The notes under the pieces: generated by a model
The model's input: only the letters and a program-made list of their open reading frames with translations
Database searches by the model: none
Told to the model about the DNA's origin: nothing
Part shown: piece after piece, positions 1 to 6,031 of the stretch
How the letters are laid out: every line of letters begins with the position of its first letter
Position numbering within the stretch: position 1 is the stretch's first letter
Assembly (NCBI GenBank): GCA_964356295.1
Contig: CAYHHE010000086.1
Span: 1 to 12,376 of the forward strand
From: CAVQGZ01 sp964356295
Lineage (GTDB): Bacteria > Actinomycetota > Actinomycetes > Jiangellales > Jiangellaceae
Direction of reading: 5' to 3'
Length of the DNA stretch: 12,376 nucleotides
Translations under genes and position numbers: made by a program

Positions 1-7
1 TGCGCAT
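1..7 (-). CDS. 5' end of an unidentified gene leaving the window
   Basis: On the minus strand the sequence AAGGAGGAACC is followed directly by ATG at 7-5 and then CGC, giving only Met-Arg before the window ends. The AAGGAGG core (18-12) is a near-perfect Shine-Dalgarno sequence at normal spacing, the best in the window, which makes a real gene start likely even though no product can be named. It is divergent from the kinase-like gene at 85, so the 8-84 interval must hold the control region for both. Confidence 0.6.
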
Positions 8-84
8 GGTTCCTCCTTGGGACTGGGTGTGCGCTGTTGTCCCTACTTCTGCCAGTCAGCGCTGTATGGATGCATCAGGGCAAG

Positions 85-714
85 ATGTCTCACATGGTGG
101 ACGCGGTGAGTCCGGCGCAGGCAATCGCCGGACTGGAAGGTTCGCGGCCCGCCGGCAAGCACCGAGTGGTGCTGGGCATCGCCGGGGCCCCGGGCGCCGG
201 CAAGTCCTCCCTCGCCGAGGCCGTCGTGGCAGCGGTCGCCGGCGCCGTGCTGGTGCCGATGGACGGCTTCCACCTCGCCCAGCGCGTGCTCGACGACCAG
301 GGCATGGCCAGCCGCAAGGGCGCCCCGGAGACCTTCGACCGGGCGGGGTTCGCAGCGATGCTGCGCCGCATCCGCGAGCAGACCACCCATGGTGAGACGG
401 TCTACGGACCGGCCTTCCGCCGTGACATCGAGGAGCCCATCGCCGGCGCGATCCCCGTCCCACCGGACGCCCGGCTCGTGGTCACCGAGGGGAACTACCT
501 GCTGCTCTGGCCCGAGGTGCGCGCCCTGCTCGATCAGACCTGGTGGGTCGACCTCGATGATGACGAGCGCCGACGTCGGCTCGTCGCCCGGCACGCGGCG
601 TTCGGGAAGACACTCGACCAGGCACGCGCCTGGACGCTCGGCTCGGACGAGGACAACGCCCGGCTCGTCGCGTCCGGACGCGACCTGGCCGACCTCGTCG
701 TCGTCGGGGACTGA
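85..714 (+). CDS. nucleoside/nucleotide kinase family protein (P-loop, uridine kinase/PanK-like)
   Basis: A 209-residue P-loop kinase related to the uridine kinase/pantothenate kinase group, expected to transfer phosphate from ATP to a small hydroxyl-bearing metabolite in the cytoplasm; the substrate cannot be read from sequence. Seen: Walker A GAPGAGKSS (about 34-42), MDGFHL (59-64, the usual acceptor-side motif with a catalytic Asp), RKGAPETFD (77-85), a Y-x-P-x-F-x-R-x-x-E-x-P stretch (107-118), EGNYLLL (135-141), and an Arg-rich lid (162-169). The order is that of actinobacterial kinases often found near sugar or nucleoside uptake genes. I chose ATG 85 because AGGG lies 4 nt upstream; ATG 70, ATG 94 and TTG 37 are in-frame alternatives. 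The gene stands alone, divergent from the one at the left edge. Confidence 0.85.
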   Translation: MSHMVDAVSPAQAIAGLEGSRPAGKHRVVLGIAGAPGAGKSSLAEAVVAAVAGAVLVPMDGFHLAQRVLDDQGMASRKGAPETFDRAGFAAMLRRIREQTTHGETVYGPAFRRDIEEPIAGAIPVPPDARLVVTEGNYLLLWPEVRALLDQTWWVDLDDDERRRRLVARHAAFGKTLDQARAWTLGSDEDNARLVASGRDLADLVVVGD

Positions 715-755
715 CCTGCCTCGGCCAGCCGGTGGACCTGTGGCACGGTGGTCCC

Positions 756-953
756 GTGTCGGACGTCCCCTGGGCTGCCCTTGCCCCGATCCTGCTGCTC
801 GCGCTCGGCTTCGTGATCTGGGTGCTGGTCGACATCGCCCGCGCCCCGTCGGTCAAGTACCTCCCCAAGTGGGCCTGGATGGTGATCTCGGTGATCTCCA
901 TCCCGGTCGGCGGCATCGTCTACCTCCTGCTCGGACGCGACCGTGACCAGTGA
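756..953 (+). CDS. small two-helix membrane protein, PLDc_N-like
   Basis: A 65-residue protein with two predicted membrane helices (about 7-26 and 38-59) separated by a short loop containing K-Y-L-P-K-W, and a charged R-D-R-D-Q tail. This arrangement (helix, small basic loop with Trp, V-G/P-x-G-G-x-x-Y-L-L-L-G-R) is that of the PLDc_N family, the detached membrane-anchor domain also seen at the N-terminus of cardiolipin synthases. No phospholipase catalytic HKD motif is present. Its end overlaps the ABC ATPase start by 11 nt, and in actinobacteria such small genes are commonly joined to ABC exporter pairs, so it may be an accessory subunit (inference). GTG 756 has GGTGG 4 nt upstream; GTG 732 would add eight residues. 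Confidence 0.8.
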   Translation: MSDVPWAALAPILLLALGFVIWVLVDIARAPSVKYLPKWAWMVISVISIPVGGIVYLLLGRDRDQ

Positions 954-1863
954 CGCCGAGGCGTCCCCGTCGATCCTGCGCACCCACGGACTCCTTCGGC
1001 GCTACGGACCCGACGCCGGCGTACTAGGCGTCGACCTCGACGTCCCGCGCGGCAGCGTCTACGGCCTCGTGGGACCCAACGGGGCCGGCAAGACCACCCT
1101 TCTGGGCCTGCTCACCGGGCTGCGCCGCCCGGACGCCGGGACCATCGAGCTGGACGTCGAGGCACGACGGGTCGCGCTGGTTCCCGACGTGCCCGAGTTC
1201 GAGCGCTGGCTCACCGCCAGCGAGGTCGTCTCGCTGGCCGCGCACCTGGTCGGCACCGCGGCGAGCCCCGCCCGGATCGGCGACGAGCTGGCCCGGGTCG
1301 GGCTCAGCGAGGCCGCCGACCGGCGCGTCGGGGGCTTCTCCCGGGGCATGACCCAGCGGCTGGCCCTCGCCGCGGCGAACGTCGGCGACCCCGAGCTGGT
1401 GCTGCTGGACGAGCCGTCCTCCGCCCTGGACCCCGGCGGGCGGGCCGCCGTCCTCGACCTGATCGCTGCGTGGGCCGAGCGCGCGACGGTGGTGCTGTCC
1501 AGCCACATCCTTGCTGACGTCCAACGGGTCGCGGACGTGGTCGGGGTGCTGCGCACCGGGCACCTGATCTACCAGGGCCCGCTTCAGACCCTGCTCGACC
1601 GCTACCTCCAGCCGACCTGGCAGGTGCGGGTTCGCGGCGCGAGCGAGCAGCTGCGGCAGCGGCTGACGTCCGCGGACTGGGTGGACAGCTGCGACGACCT
1701 CGGCGGCGGGCTGCTGCGGGTGCGCACCAGGTCGCTCGAGGACGGGGAGCGCGGGCTGAGCGCCGCGGCGGCCGCAGTGGACGCCCGGGTCGTCTCGATC
1801 GTCCCGGAGGAGGCCGACCTGGAGTCGGCGTTCCTCGCCCTCACCGAGGCGGGGGCCCGGTGA
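943..1863 (+). CDS. ABC transporter ATP-binding protein
   Basis: The 306-residue nucleotide-binding subunit of an ABC-2 type exporter; it should bind and hydrolyse ATP at the inner face of the membrane to drive the permease encoded next. Seen: Walker A GPNGAGKTT (44-52), signature GGFSRGMTQ (130-138), Walker B plus catalytic Glu LVLLDEPSS (152-160), D-loop ALDP (161-164) and switch His188 in LSSHIL. At the Q-loop position the sequence reads VPD rather than the usual Gln, as in some other exporter ATPases. The last ~85 residues after 220 form an extra domain typical of CcmA-like exporters. The GTG start lies inside the previous gene (11-nt overlap) and the stop overlaps the permease start by 4 nt, so all three are probably cotranscribed. 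The cargo is unknown. Confidence 0.93.
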   Translation: MTSDAEASPSILRTHGLLRRYGPDAGVLGVDLDVPRGSVYGLVGPNGAGKTTLLGLLTGLRRPDAGTIELDVEARRVALVPDVPEFERWLTASEVVSLAAHLVGTAASPARIGDELARVGLSEAADRRVGGFSRGMTQRLALAAANVGDPELVLLDEPSSALDPGGRAAVLDLIAAWAERATVVLSSHILADVQRVADVVGVLRTGHLIYQGPLQTLLDRYLQPTWQVRVRGASEQLRQRLTSADWVDSCDDLGGGLLRVRTRSLEDGERGLSAAAAAVDARVVSIVPEEADLESAFLALTEAGAR

Positions 1864-2627
1864 GCGCGCCGGTGACCGTGGTCCGGCTGGAGTGGCTGCG
1901 GCTGTGGCGCACCGCCCGGCTGCTCGTCCTCGTGCTGGTCTTCGGGTTCTTCGGTCTGCTGGGCCCGCTGTCCGCGGCCTACCTGCCCGAGCTGATCGGG
2001 CTGGCGTCCCAAGCCGAGGGGGTAGTGATCGAGGTCCCCGACCCGGTGCCGGCGGACGGCATCGCGCAGTACATCGGCAACATCAGCCAGCTCGGACTCC
2101 TCGTGGTGGCCGCGGTGGGGGCGTTGGCGCTGGCGGTGGACACCCGGCCCGGGCTGGCCGCGTTCTACCGCACCCGCCAGGCGTCCCCGTCTGGATGGAT
2201 GCTCCCCCGCTGGGCGGCGACGACCCTGGCGGCCGTGCTCGCCTGGACCGTGGGGCTGCTGGCGGCGGTGTACGAGACCGTGCTGCTCATCGGCGACCTG
2301 CCGGTCGCGGACATGGTGGTCGGCTGGGCCCTGTGGGTGGTGTACCTGGCGTTCGCGGTCGGGGTGGTCGCGTTGGCCGCGGGGCTCGTGCGCTCGACGG
2401 TGGCCGTCACCGCGGTCTCGGTGGGGCTGCTCATCGCCATGGCCATCGTCGGGCTGATCCCGCAGGTGGGGGAATGGCTGCCCAGCAACCTCGTCGGGGC
2501 GCCCACCGCGCTGGCGTCCGGACAGAGCGAGCCCGGTGACTACCTGCGCAGCGTCACCGTGACCGCGCTGCTCACCGTCGCGGCGCTGGTCGGCGCGACG
2601 GCGCTGGTCAGACGGCGCGAGCTCTAG
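1860..2627 (+). CDS. ABC-2 type transporter permease
   Basis: A 255-residue integral membrane protein that forms the channel partner of the ATPase just upstream. Six hydrophobic segments are visible at about 20-40, 77-93, 119-144, 152-176, 181-201 and 231-250, the normal count for an ABC-2 permease half. The loop between helices 2 and 3 contains D-T-R-P-G-L-A-A-F-Y-R-T-R-Q, probably the coupling region that touches the ATPase (inference from position). The N-terminus is short and cytoplasmic, and the protein ends R-R-R-E-L. Its GTG overlaps the ATPase stop by 4 nt (GTGA), which indicates translational coupling and a 1:1 complex, probably working as a homodimer. No substrate can be inferred. 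Confidence 0.88.
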   Translation: MSAPVTVVRLEWLRLWRTARLLVLVLVFGFFGLLGPLSAAYLPELIGLASQAEGVVIEVPDPVPADGIAQYIGNISQLGLLVVAAVGALALAVDTRPGLAAFYRTRQASPSGWMLPRWAATTLAAVLAWTVGLLAAVYETVLLIGDLPVADMVVGWALWVVYLAFAVGVVALAAGLVRSTVAVTAVSVGLLIAMAIVGLIPQVGEWLPSNLVGAPTALASGQSEPGDYLRSVTVTALLTVAALVGATALVRRREL

Positions 2628-2635
2628 CCTGACCC

Positions 2636-2641
2636 TAGGCT
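2636..2641 (+). promoter_or_regulatory. predicted -10 box of the S51-like gene
   Basis: TAGGCT matches the actinobacterial TAnnnT -10 consensus and ends 7 nt before the GTG at 2649, so transcription would begin at or next to the start codon. It lies just after the permease stop, which suggests the S51 gene is not simply the last gene of the transporter operon. No clear -35 box is visible. Confidence 0.5.
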
Positions 2642-2648
2642 GGCACCC

Positions 2649-3377
2649 GTGGCCGGACCCGTCGCGCTCGTCGGCTCGGGGGAGTACCTGGAGTCGATGA
2701 CCGACCTGGAGGGGCGGCTGCTGCAGGGCCGGCCGCCGCGCTACGTGCAGATCCCCACCGCCGCCGCCCCCGAGGGGGAGCAGGTGCTCGCGCGCTGGCT
2801 CGACCTGGGCGCGGCACAGGCCGACCGGCTCGGGGTCGAGCAGGTGGCGCTGGTGGCCCGGGACCGTCACGATGCCGACGACCCCGACCTTGCGGCCCAG
2901 ATCGAGGGCGCGGGCTTGGTCTACCTCTCCGGCGGGAACCCCGGGTACCTGGCCGAGTCGTTGCGCGACACCGCGCTGTGGCACGCCGTCGTCCAGGAAT
3001 GGCAGGCGGGGGCGGCAGTGGCCGGCTGCTCCGCGGGAGCGATGGCGCTCACCAGCTGGGCTCCCTCCTCGCGCAACTGGGCGCGCGCCGTGGAGCCCGG
3101 GCTCGGGCTCGTCCCGCACTGGCGGGTCATCCCGCACTTCGACCGGTTCGGCGCCTGGATGCCCTCGCCGATCCTGCGACGGGTGGCGCAGACCCCCAGC
3201 GGTGTGACGACCGTCGGCATCGACGAGGAGACCGCCCTGGTGACCGGCCTGGACTCCGAACCCGGGGAGTGGCGGGTGGCGGGTCGGCGAGCGGTCTGGG
3301 TCATCGATGCCAAGGGCAGGCGCGATCGCTACGCGCCAGGATCGACCGTGCCCGTCGAGTCAGTCGCGCCGGCCTAG
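2649..3377 (+). CDS. peptidase S51-like / type 1 glutamine amidotransferase-fold protein
   Basis: A 242-residue cytoplasmic protein of the peptidase S51 class (dipeptidase E and cyanophycinase relatives), which use a Ser nucleophile on a flavodoxin-like fold. Seen: the N-terminal strand V-A-L-V-G-S-G-E-Y (5-13), the strand-turn L-V-Y-L-S-G-G-N-P-G-Y (90-100), the nucleophile elbow A-G-C-S-A-G-A-M with Ser128, and I-P-H-F-D-R-F with His163, the expected catalytic base. The length matches dipeptidase E-like enzymes. It may hydrolyse Asp-containing dipeptides or a related isopeptide, but the exact substrate is not readable, and no cyanophycin synthetase gene is in view. The GTG start is preceded by a good -10 box rather than a Shine-Dalgarno, so a leaderless mRNA is likely. 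It converges on vapC with only 9 nt between stops. Confidence 0.82.
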   Translation: MAGPVALVGSGEYLESMTDLEGRLLQGRPPRYVQIPTAAAPEGEQVLARWLDLGAAQADRLGVEQVALVARDRHDADDPDLAAQIEGAGLVYLSGGNPGYLAESLRDTALWHAVVQEWQAGAAVAGCSAGAMALTSWAPSSRNWARAVEPGLGLVPHWRVIPHFDRFGAWMPSPILRRVAQTPSGVTTVGIDEETALVTGLDSEPGEWRVAGRRAVWVIDAKGRRDRYAPGSTVPVESVAPA

Positions 3378-3386
3378 TCCTTGGGC

Positions 3387-3812
3387 TCAGACGAAGGGGT
3401 TGACCCAGCGCAGCTCCGGGAACCGGGCGAAGTCCGAGTCGGCCGACACCACGGGGACACCGTGCTCGATCGCGAGCGCCGCCAGCATCGCGTCGGGAAC
3501 CAGGTTCGCCGTGACACCACTCGCGTCCAGCAGCCTGCCGAGGATGGCGGCCGTTCTGTCGGTCGTCGGAGGGATCCAGACCGCCTCAAGTGCCAGCCAT
3601 GACTCGACGAAGCCCCACGCCTCGACCGCGGGCAACGGATGCCTCGACACCCGCGGATGGGTTGCGATACGAAGGAAGGCGCCGATGCTCTGCCACGGCA
3701 GCCCGACCCGAACCCCTGACGTGAGCGCCTCGACCAGCCACGCCGAGGCCGTCTCGTACCGGGTGCTGGAGTGGTCGACTGCGTACAGAAGGACGTTGGC
3801 GTCCAGCAGCAT
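3387..3812 (-). CDS. vapC: VapC-family PIN-domain toxin (ribonuclease)
   Basis: A 141-residue PIN-domain protein, the toxin of a type II toxin-antitoxin pair, expected to be a Mg2+-dependent endoribonuclease kept inactive by the VapB partner. Seen: the first catalytic Asp in M-L-L-D-A-N-V-L-L-Y-A-V-D (Asp4), Asp107 in N-L-V-P-D-A-M-L-A-A-L-A, and Asp125/Asp127 in V-S-A-D-S-D-F-A-R-F near the end. The acidic residue usually found near position 42 is absent (G-L-P-W-Q-S-I-G-A-F-L-R); my recollection is that this GLPW subgroup commonly lacks it. ATG 3812 shares its A with the vapB stop (TGATG), giving coupled translation. The frame is open further upstream, but that part is only the vapB and helicase shadow. 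Confidence 0.9.
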   Translation of the reverse strand: MLLDANVLLYAVDHSSTRYETASAWLVEALTSGVRVGLPWQSIGAFLRIATHPRVSRHPLPAVEAWGFVESWLALEAVWIPPTTDRTAAILGRLLDASGVTANLVPDAMLAALAIEHGVPVVSADSDFARFPELRWVNPFV

Positions 3813-4033
3813 CAGGCCTGGTCCAACAGGTCGAGGACGGACCCGATGTCGCTGACGTCGACGGTCAGGCCGAGGTCGACGGCACGATGGTGGTAGTCCA
3901 CCCGTTGGGTGGGTCGGGTCAGGCCGCGGCGGACGAGCATGTTGACGGCCTCGCTCAGGCCCAGGCCTTCCTCCCGGCGGAGCCGGTCGACCTCCGCCGC
4001 GACGTCGTCGTCCAGCGTGAGCGTCGTGCGCAC
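3812..4033 (-). CDS. vapB: VapB-family ribbon-helix-helix antitoxin
   Basis: A 73-residue antitoxin. The N-terminus M-R-T-T-L-T-L-D-D-D-V is the DNA-binding beta strand of a ribbon-helix-helix fold, followed by two helices (about 9-22 and 26-37, ending A-V-N-M-L-V-R-R-G-L) that dimerise. The C-terminal half (from about 40), rich in D and V, is the segment expected to wrap and inhibit the PIN toxin. Its stop codon overlaps the vapC start by one base. The GTG start has no Shine-Dalgarno, but TAGCCT stands 6 nt upstream, so the mRNA is probably leaderless. Two identical 12-bp palindromes upstream are the likely autorepression operators. It lies 47 nt behind the XPB stop on the same strand. Confidence 0.88.
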   Translation of the reverse strand: MRTTLTLDDDVAAEVDRLRREEGLGLSEAVNMLVRRGLTRPTQRVDYHHRAVDLGLTVDVSDIGSVLDLLDQA

Positions 4034-4039
4034 CAGGCC

Positions 4040-4045
4040 AGGCTA
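4040..4045 (-). promoter_or_regulatory. predicted -10 box of vapBC
   Basis: Read on the minus strand this is TAGCCT (TAnnnT), separated by 6 nt from the vapB GTG at 4033. It abuts the first palindrome (4046-4057), so protein bound there would block RNA polymerase. The second palindrome covers the place where a -35 box would sit. Confidence 0.55.
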
Positions 4046-4079
4046 GCATCGCGATGCCTGCCAGGACGCATCGCGATGC
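4046..4079. promoter_or_regulatory. paired palindromic operator of vapBC
   Basis: GCATCGCGATGC, a perfect 12-bp palindrome, occurs at 4046-4057 and again unchanged at 4068-4079. The centres are 22 bp apart, about two turns of the helix, so two bound dimers would face the same side. Type II antitoxins with ribbon-helix-helix folds typically bind repeated palindromes in their own promoters, and this pair sits exactly between the XPB stop and the vapB -10 box. That VapBC binds here is an inference. Confidence 0.75.
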
Positions 4080-4080
4080 G

Positions 4081-5742
4081 CTACTCGAGGTGGTCGGCCA
4101 GGACGTCCTCGGCGTCGACGATGCGGTAGGCGTAGCCCTGCTCGGCGAGGAAGCGCTGCCGGTGCTGGGCGTACTCGGTGTCGAGGGTGTCGCGCGAGAC
4201 CACGGTGTAGAAGCGCGCCGAGCGTCCGTCCGACTTCGGCCGCAGCAGCCTGCCCAGCCGCTGCGCCTCCTCCTGGCGTGAGCCGAAGGTGCCCGACACC
4301 TGCACCGCGACCGTGGCGTCGGGCAGGTCGAGGGAGAAGTTGGCCACCTTCGACACCACGAGCAGGCCGATCGCACCCGTGCGGAAGCCGTCGAAGAGCC
4401 GCTGCCGCTCGGTCACGGTCGTCGCCCCCGTGATCAGCGGGGCGCCGAGCCGTTCGGCCAGGTCGTCCAGCTGGTCCAGGTACTGACCGATGACCAGGGT
4501 CTGGTCCCCGGAGTGGTCGGCCACGATCTTCTCCACCACCGAGCGCTTGGACGCCGCCGTGGCGGCGATCCGGTACCGCTCCTCCGGCTCGGCGGTCGCG
4601 TACCCGAGCCGTTCGCCCTCGGTGAGGGTGACGCGCACCTCGACGCAGTCCGCCGGCGCGATCCAGCCTTGCGCCTCGATGTCCTTCCACGGCGCGTCGT
4701 AGCGCTTGGGGCCGATGAGGGTGAACACGTCGTCCTCGTGCCCATCCTCGCGGACCAGCGTCGCGGTCAGGCCGAGGCGTCGGCGGGCCTGCAGGTCGGC
4801 GGTCATCCGGAAGATCGGCGCGGGCAGCAGGTGCACCTCGTCGTAGACGATGAGGCCCCAGTCCCGCGCCTCGAACAGCTCGAGGTGGGAGTACACGCCC
4901 TTCCGCTTCGTGGTCATCACCTGGTACGTCGCAATCGTGACCGGACGGATCTGCTTGCGCTGCCCGGAGTACTCCCCGATCTCCTCCTCGGTCAGGGACG
5001 TGCGGCGCATCAGCTCGTCCTTCCACTGCCGGGCGGCGACGGTGCTGGTCACGAGGATGAGGGTCGTGGACGAGGCGTGCGCCATCGCGGCCGCGCCGAC
5101 CAGGGTCTTGCCGGCACCGCACGGCAGCACGACCACCCCGGAGCCACCGGCCCAGAACCCGTCGGCGGCCCGGCGCTGGTAGTCGCGCAGCGACCAGTCC
5201 GTCTCGTCCAGCGCGATCGGATGGGCCTCGCCGTCCACGTACCCGGCGAGGTCCTCGGCGGGCCAGCCGAGGCGGATGAGCACCTGCTTGATATGGCCAC
5301 GCTCGGACGGGTGCACCGCAACCACGTCGGCGTCGATGCGCTTGCCGACCAGCGGCTTGATCTTGGCGCTTCGCAGCACCTCCTCGAGCACTGCTCGGTC
5401 GGTGCTGTGCAGCACCAGGCCGTGGGTGGGGTGCTGCTCGAGTCGCAGTCGGCCGTAGCGGGCCATCGTCTCGGCGAGGTCGACCAGCAGGGCGTGCGGC
5501 ACCGGGTAGCGGGAGTAGCGCAGCAGGACGTCGACGACCTGCTCGGCGTCGTGGCCGGCGGCGCGGGCGTTCCACAGCCCGAGCGGGGTGAGCCGGTAGG
5601 TGTGCACGTGCTCGGGGGCCCGCTCGAGCTCGGCGAACGGCGCGATGGCGAGCCGGCAGTCCTCAGCCTGCGGATGGTCGACCTCGAGCAGCAGGGTCTT
5701 GTCGCTCTGGACGATCAGCGGGCCGCTGTCGGGTGGGGTCAC
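4081..5742 (-). CDS. DNA repair helicase XPB (bacterial ERCC3-like)
   Basis: A 553-residue superfamily 2 ATP-dependent 3'-5' DNA helicase, the bacterial relative of eukaryotic/archaeal XPB, thought to open DNA around damage or transcription bubbles. The N-terminal ~180 residues are the damage-recognition/XPB N-terminal part (L-I-V-Q-S-D-K-T-L-L-L-E-V-D-H near the start). Helicase motifs: L-R-D-Y-Q-R-R-A (185-192), Walker A L-P-C-G-A-G-K-T (206-213), DEVH box (301-304), G-L-T-A-T-L (324-329) followed at once by the XPB-specific RED motif (331-333), and motif VI Q-R-L-G-R-L-L-R-P-K (494-503). Length is normal for actinobacteria. GTG 5742 starts the recognisable family N-terminus; the frame stays open to 5961, but that extension translates the intergenic repeat. 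An SDR gene lies upstream and vapBC follows downstream. Confidence 0.93.
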   Translation of the reverse strand: MTPPDSGPLIVQSDKTLLLEVDHPQAEDCRLAIAPFAELERAPEHVHTYRLTPLGLWNARAAGHDAEQVVDVLLRYSRYPVPHALLVDLAETMARYGRLRLEQHPTHGLVLHSTDRAVLEEVLRSAKIKPLVGKRIDADVVAVHPSERGHIKQVLIRLGWPAEDLAGYVDGEAHPIALDETDWSLRDYQRRAADGFWAGGSGVVVLPCGAGKTLVGAAAMAHASSTTLILVTSTVAARQWKDELMRRTSLTEEEIGEYSGQRKQIRPVTIATYQVMTTKRKGVYSHLELFEARDWGLIVYDEVHLLPAPIFRMTADLQARRRLGLTATLVREDGHEDDVFTLIGPKRYDAPWKDIEAQGWIAPADCVEVRVTLTEGERLGYATAEPEERYRIAATAASKRSVVEKIVADHSGDQTLVIGQYLDQLDDLAERLGAPLITGATTVTERQRLFDGFRTGAIGLLVVSKVANFSLDLPDATVAVQVSGTFGSRQEEAQRLGRLLRPKSDGRSARFYTVVSRDTLDTEYAQHRQRFLAEQGYAYRIVDAEDVLADHLE

Positions 5743-5869
5743 GCCGCACAGTGTCCCCCGGGGCCCGCGACCCGGGCGAGTCGACGCCGAGAGTCGTAGC
5801 GTGGAAGGTGCTGTGACCACGAACGTCGTGCGGCGCCTGGCTGCCCGTGCGCGGGCGCCTCGTCCCGCT
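5743..5869. other. XPB upstream region with a stray plus-strand start signal
   Basis: No gene is recognised. On the plus strand TAGCGT (5797-5802) is followed at once by GGAAGG (5803-5808) and GTG (5813), which together look like a promoter, ribosome binding site and start. The frame begins V-T-T-N-V-V-R-R-L but then runs straight into the repeat and becomes an antisense shadow. It could be the remnant of a divergent gene cut off by the repeat, or chance. For XPB itself only a weak CACTGT is seen 5 nt before the GTG. Confidence 0.3.
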
Positions 5870-6009
5870 GATCTTGACGTTTCGGTCGACCCTGGGGCCA
5901 TGGCGGCGGCGATCTTGACGTTTCGGTGGGTTGGAGGCACGCGGGTTGGACGTAGCGTCAAGATCGCCGGGGACGGGGCGCGCGATGCGGCGATAGCGTC
6001 AAGATCGCG
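5870..6009. repeat. nested inverted-repeat element, copy 1 (complete)
   Basis: Four copies of the 10-bp core GATCTTGACG: forward at 5870-5879 and 5911-5920, inverted at 5956-5965 and 5997-6006. Centre-to-centre distances are 41, 45 and 41 bp, so the outer pair and the inner pair share one axis of symmetry. Forward copies continue as GTTTCGG, while inverted copies are preceded by GTA or ATA. Outside the cores the two halves are not complementary. GGACGGGGCG at 5971-5980 begins 5 nt after the third core. The element fills the space between the SDR stop (6032) and the XPB start region. No open gene, transposase or terminator-like U-tract is present. Confidence 0.85.
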
Positions 6010-6031
6010 TGGGCTGGGGGAGAGGGCACGG

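Noticed and set aside
732..755. GTG at 732 as the start of the small PLDc_N-like gene
   Set aside because: It is possible, but GTG 756 has a GGTGG at good distance and starts the hydrophobic family region; kept only as an alternative.
1602..3137. Open frame of about 510 codons on the minus strand
   Set aside because: It spans three real plus-strand genes and has low-complexity composition rich in Arg, Gly, Gln and His; a shadow.
3813..4376. Upstream extension of the vapC frame
   Set aside because: The PIN domain begins exactly at ATG 3812, which overlaps the vapB stop; upstream codons are the shadow of vapB and XPB.
5743..5961. N-terminal extension of XPB to an ATG at 5961
   Set aside because: The extra 73 codons translate the repeat element; family similarity starts at the GTG at 5742.
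5870..6009. Repeat element as a CRISPR array
   Set aside because: The cores are only 10 bp, occur in both orientations, number four, and no cas gene is near.
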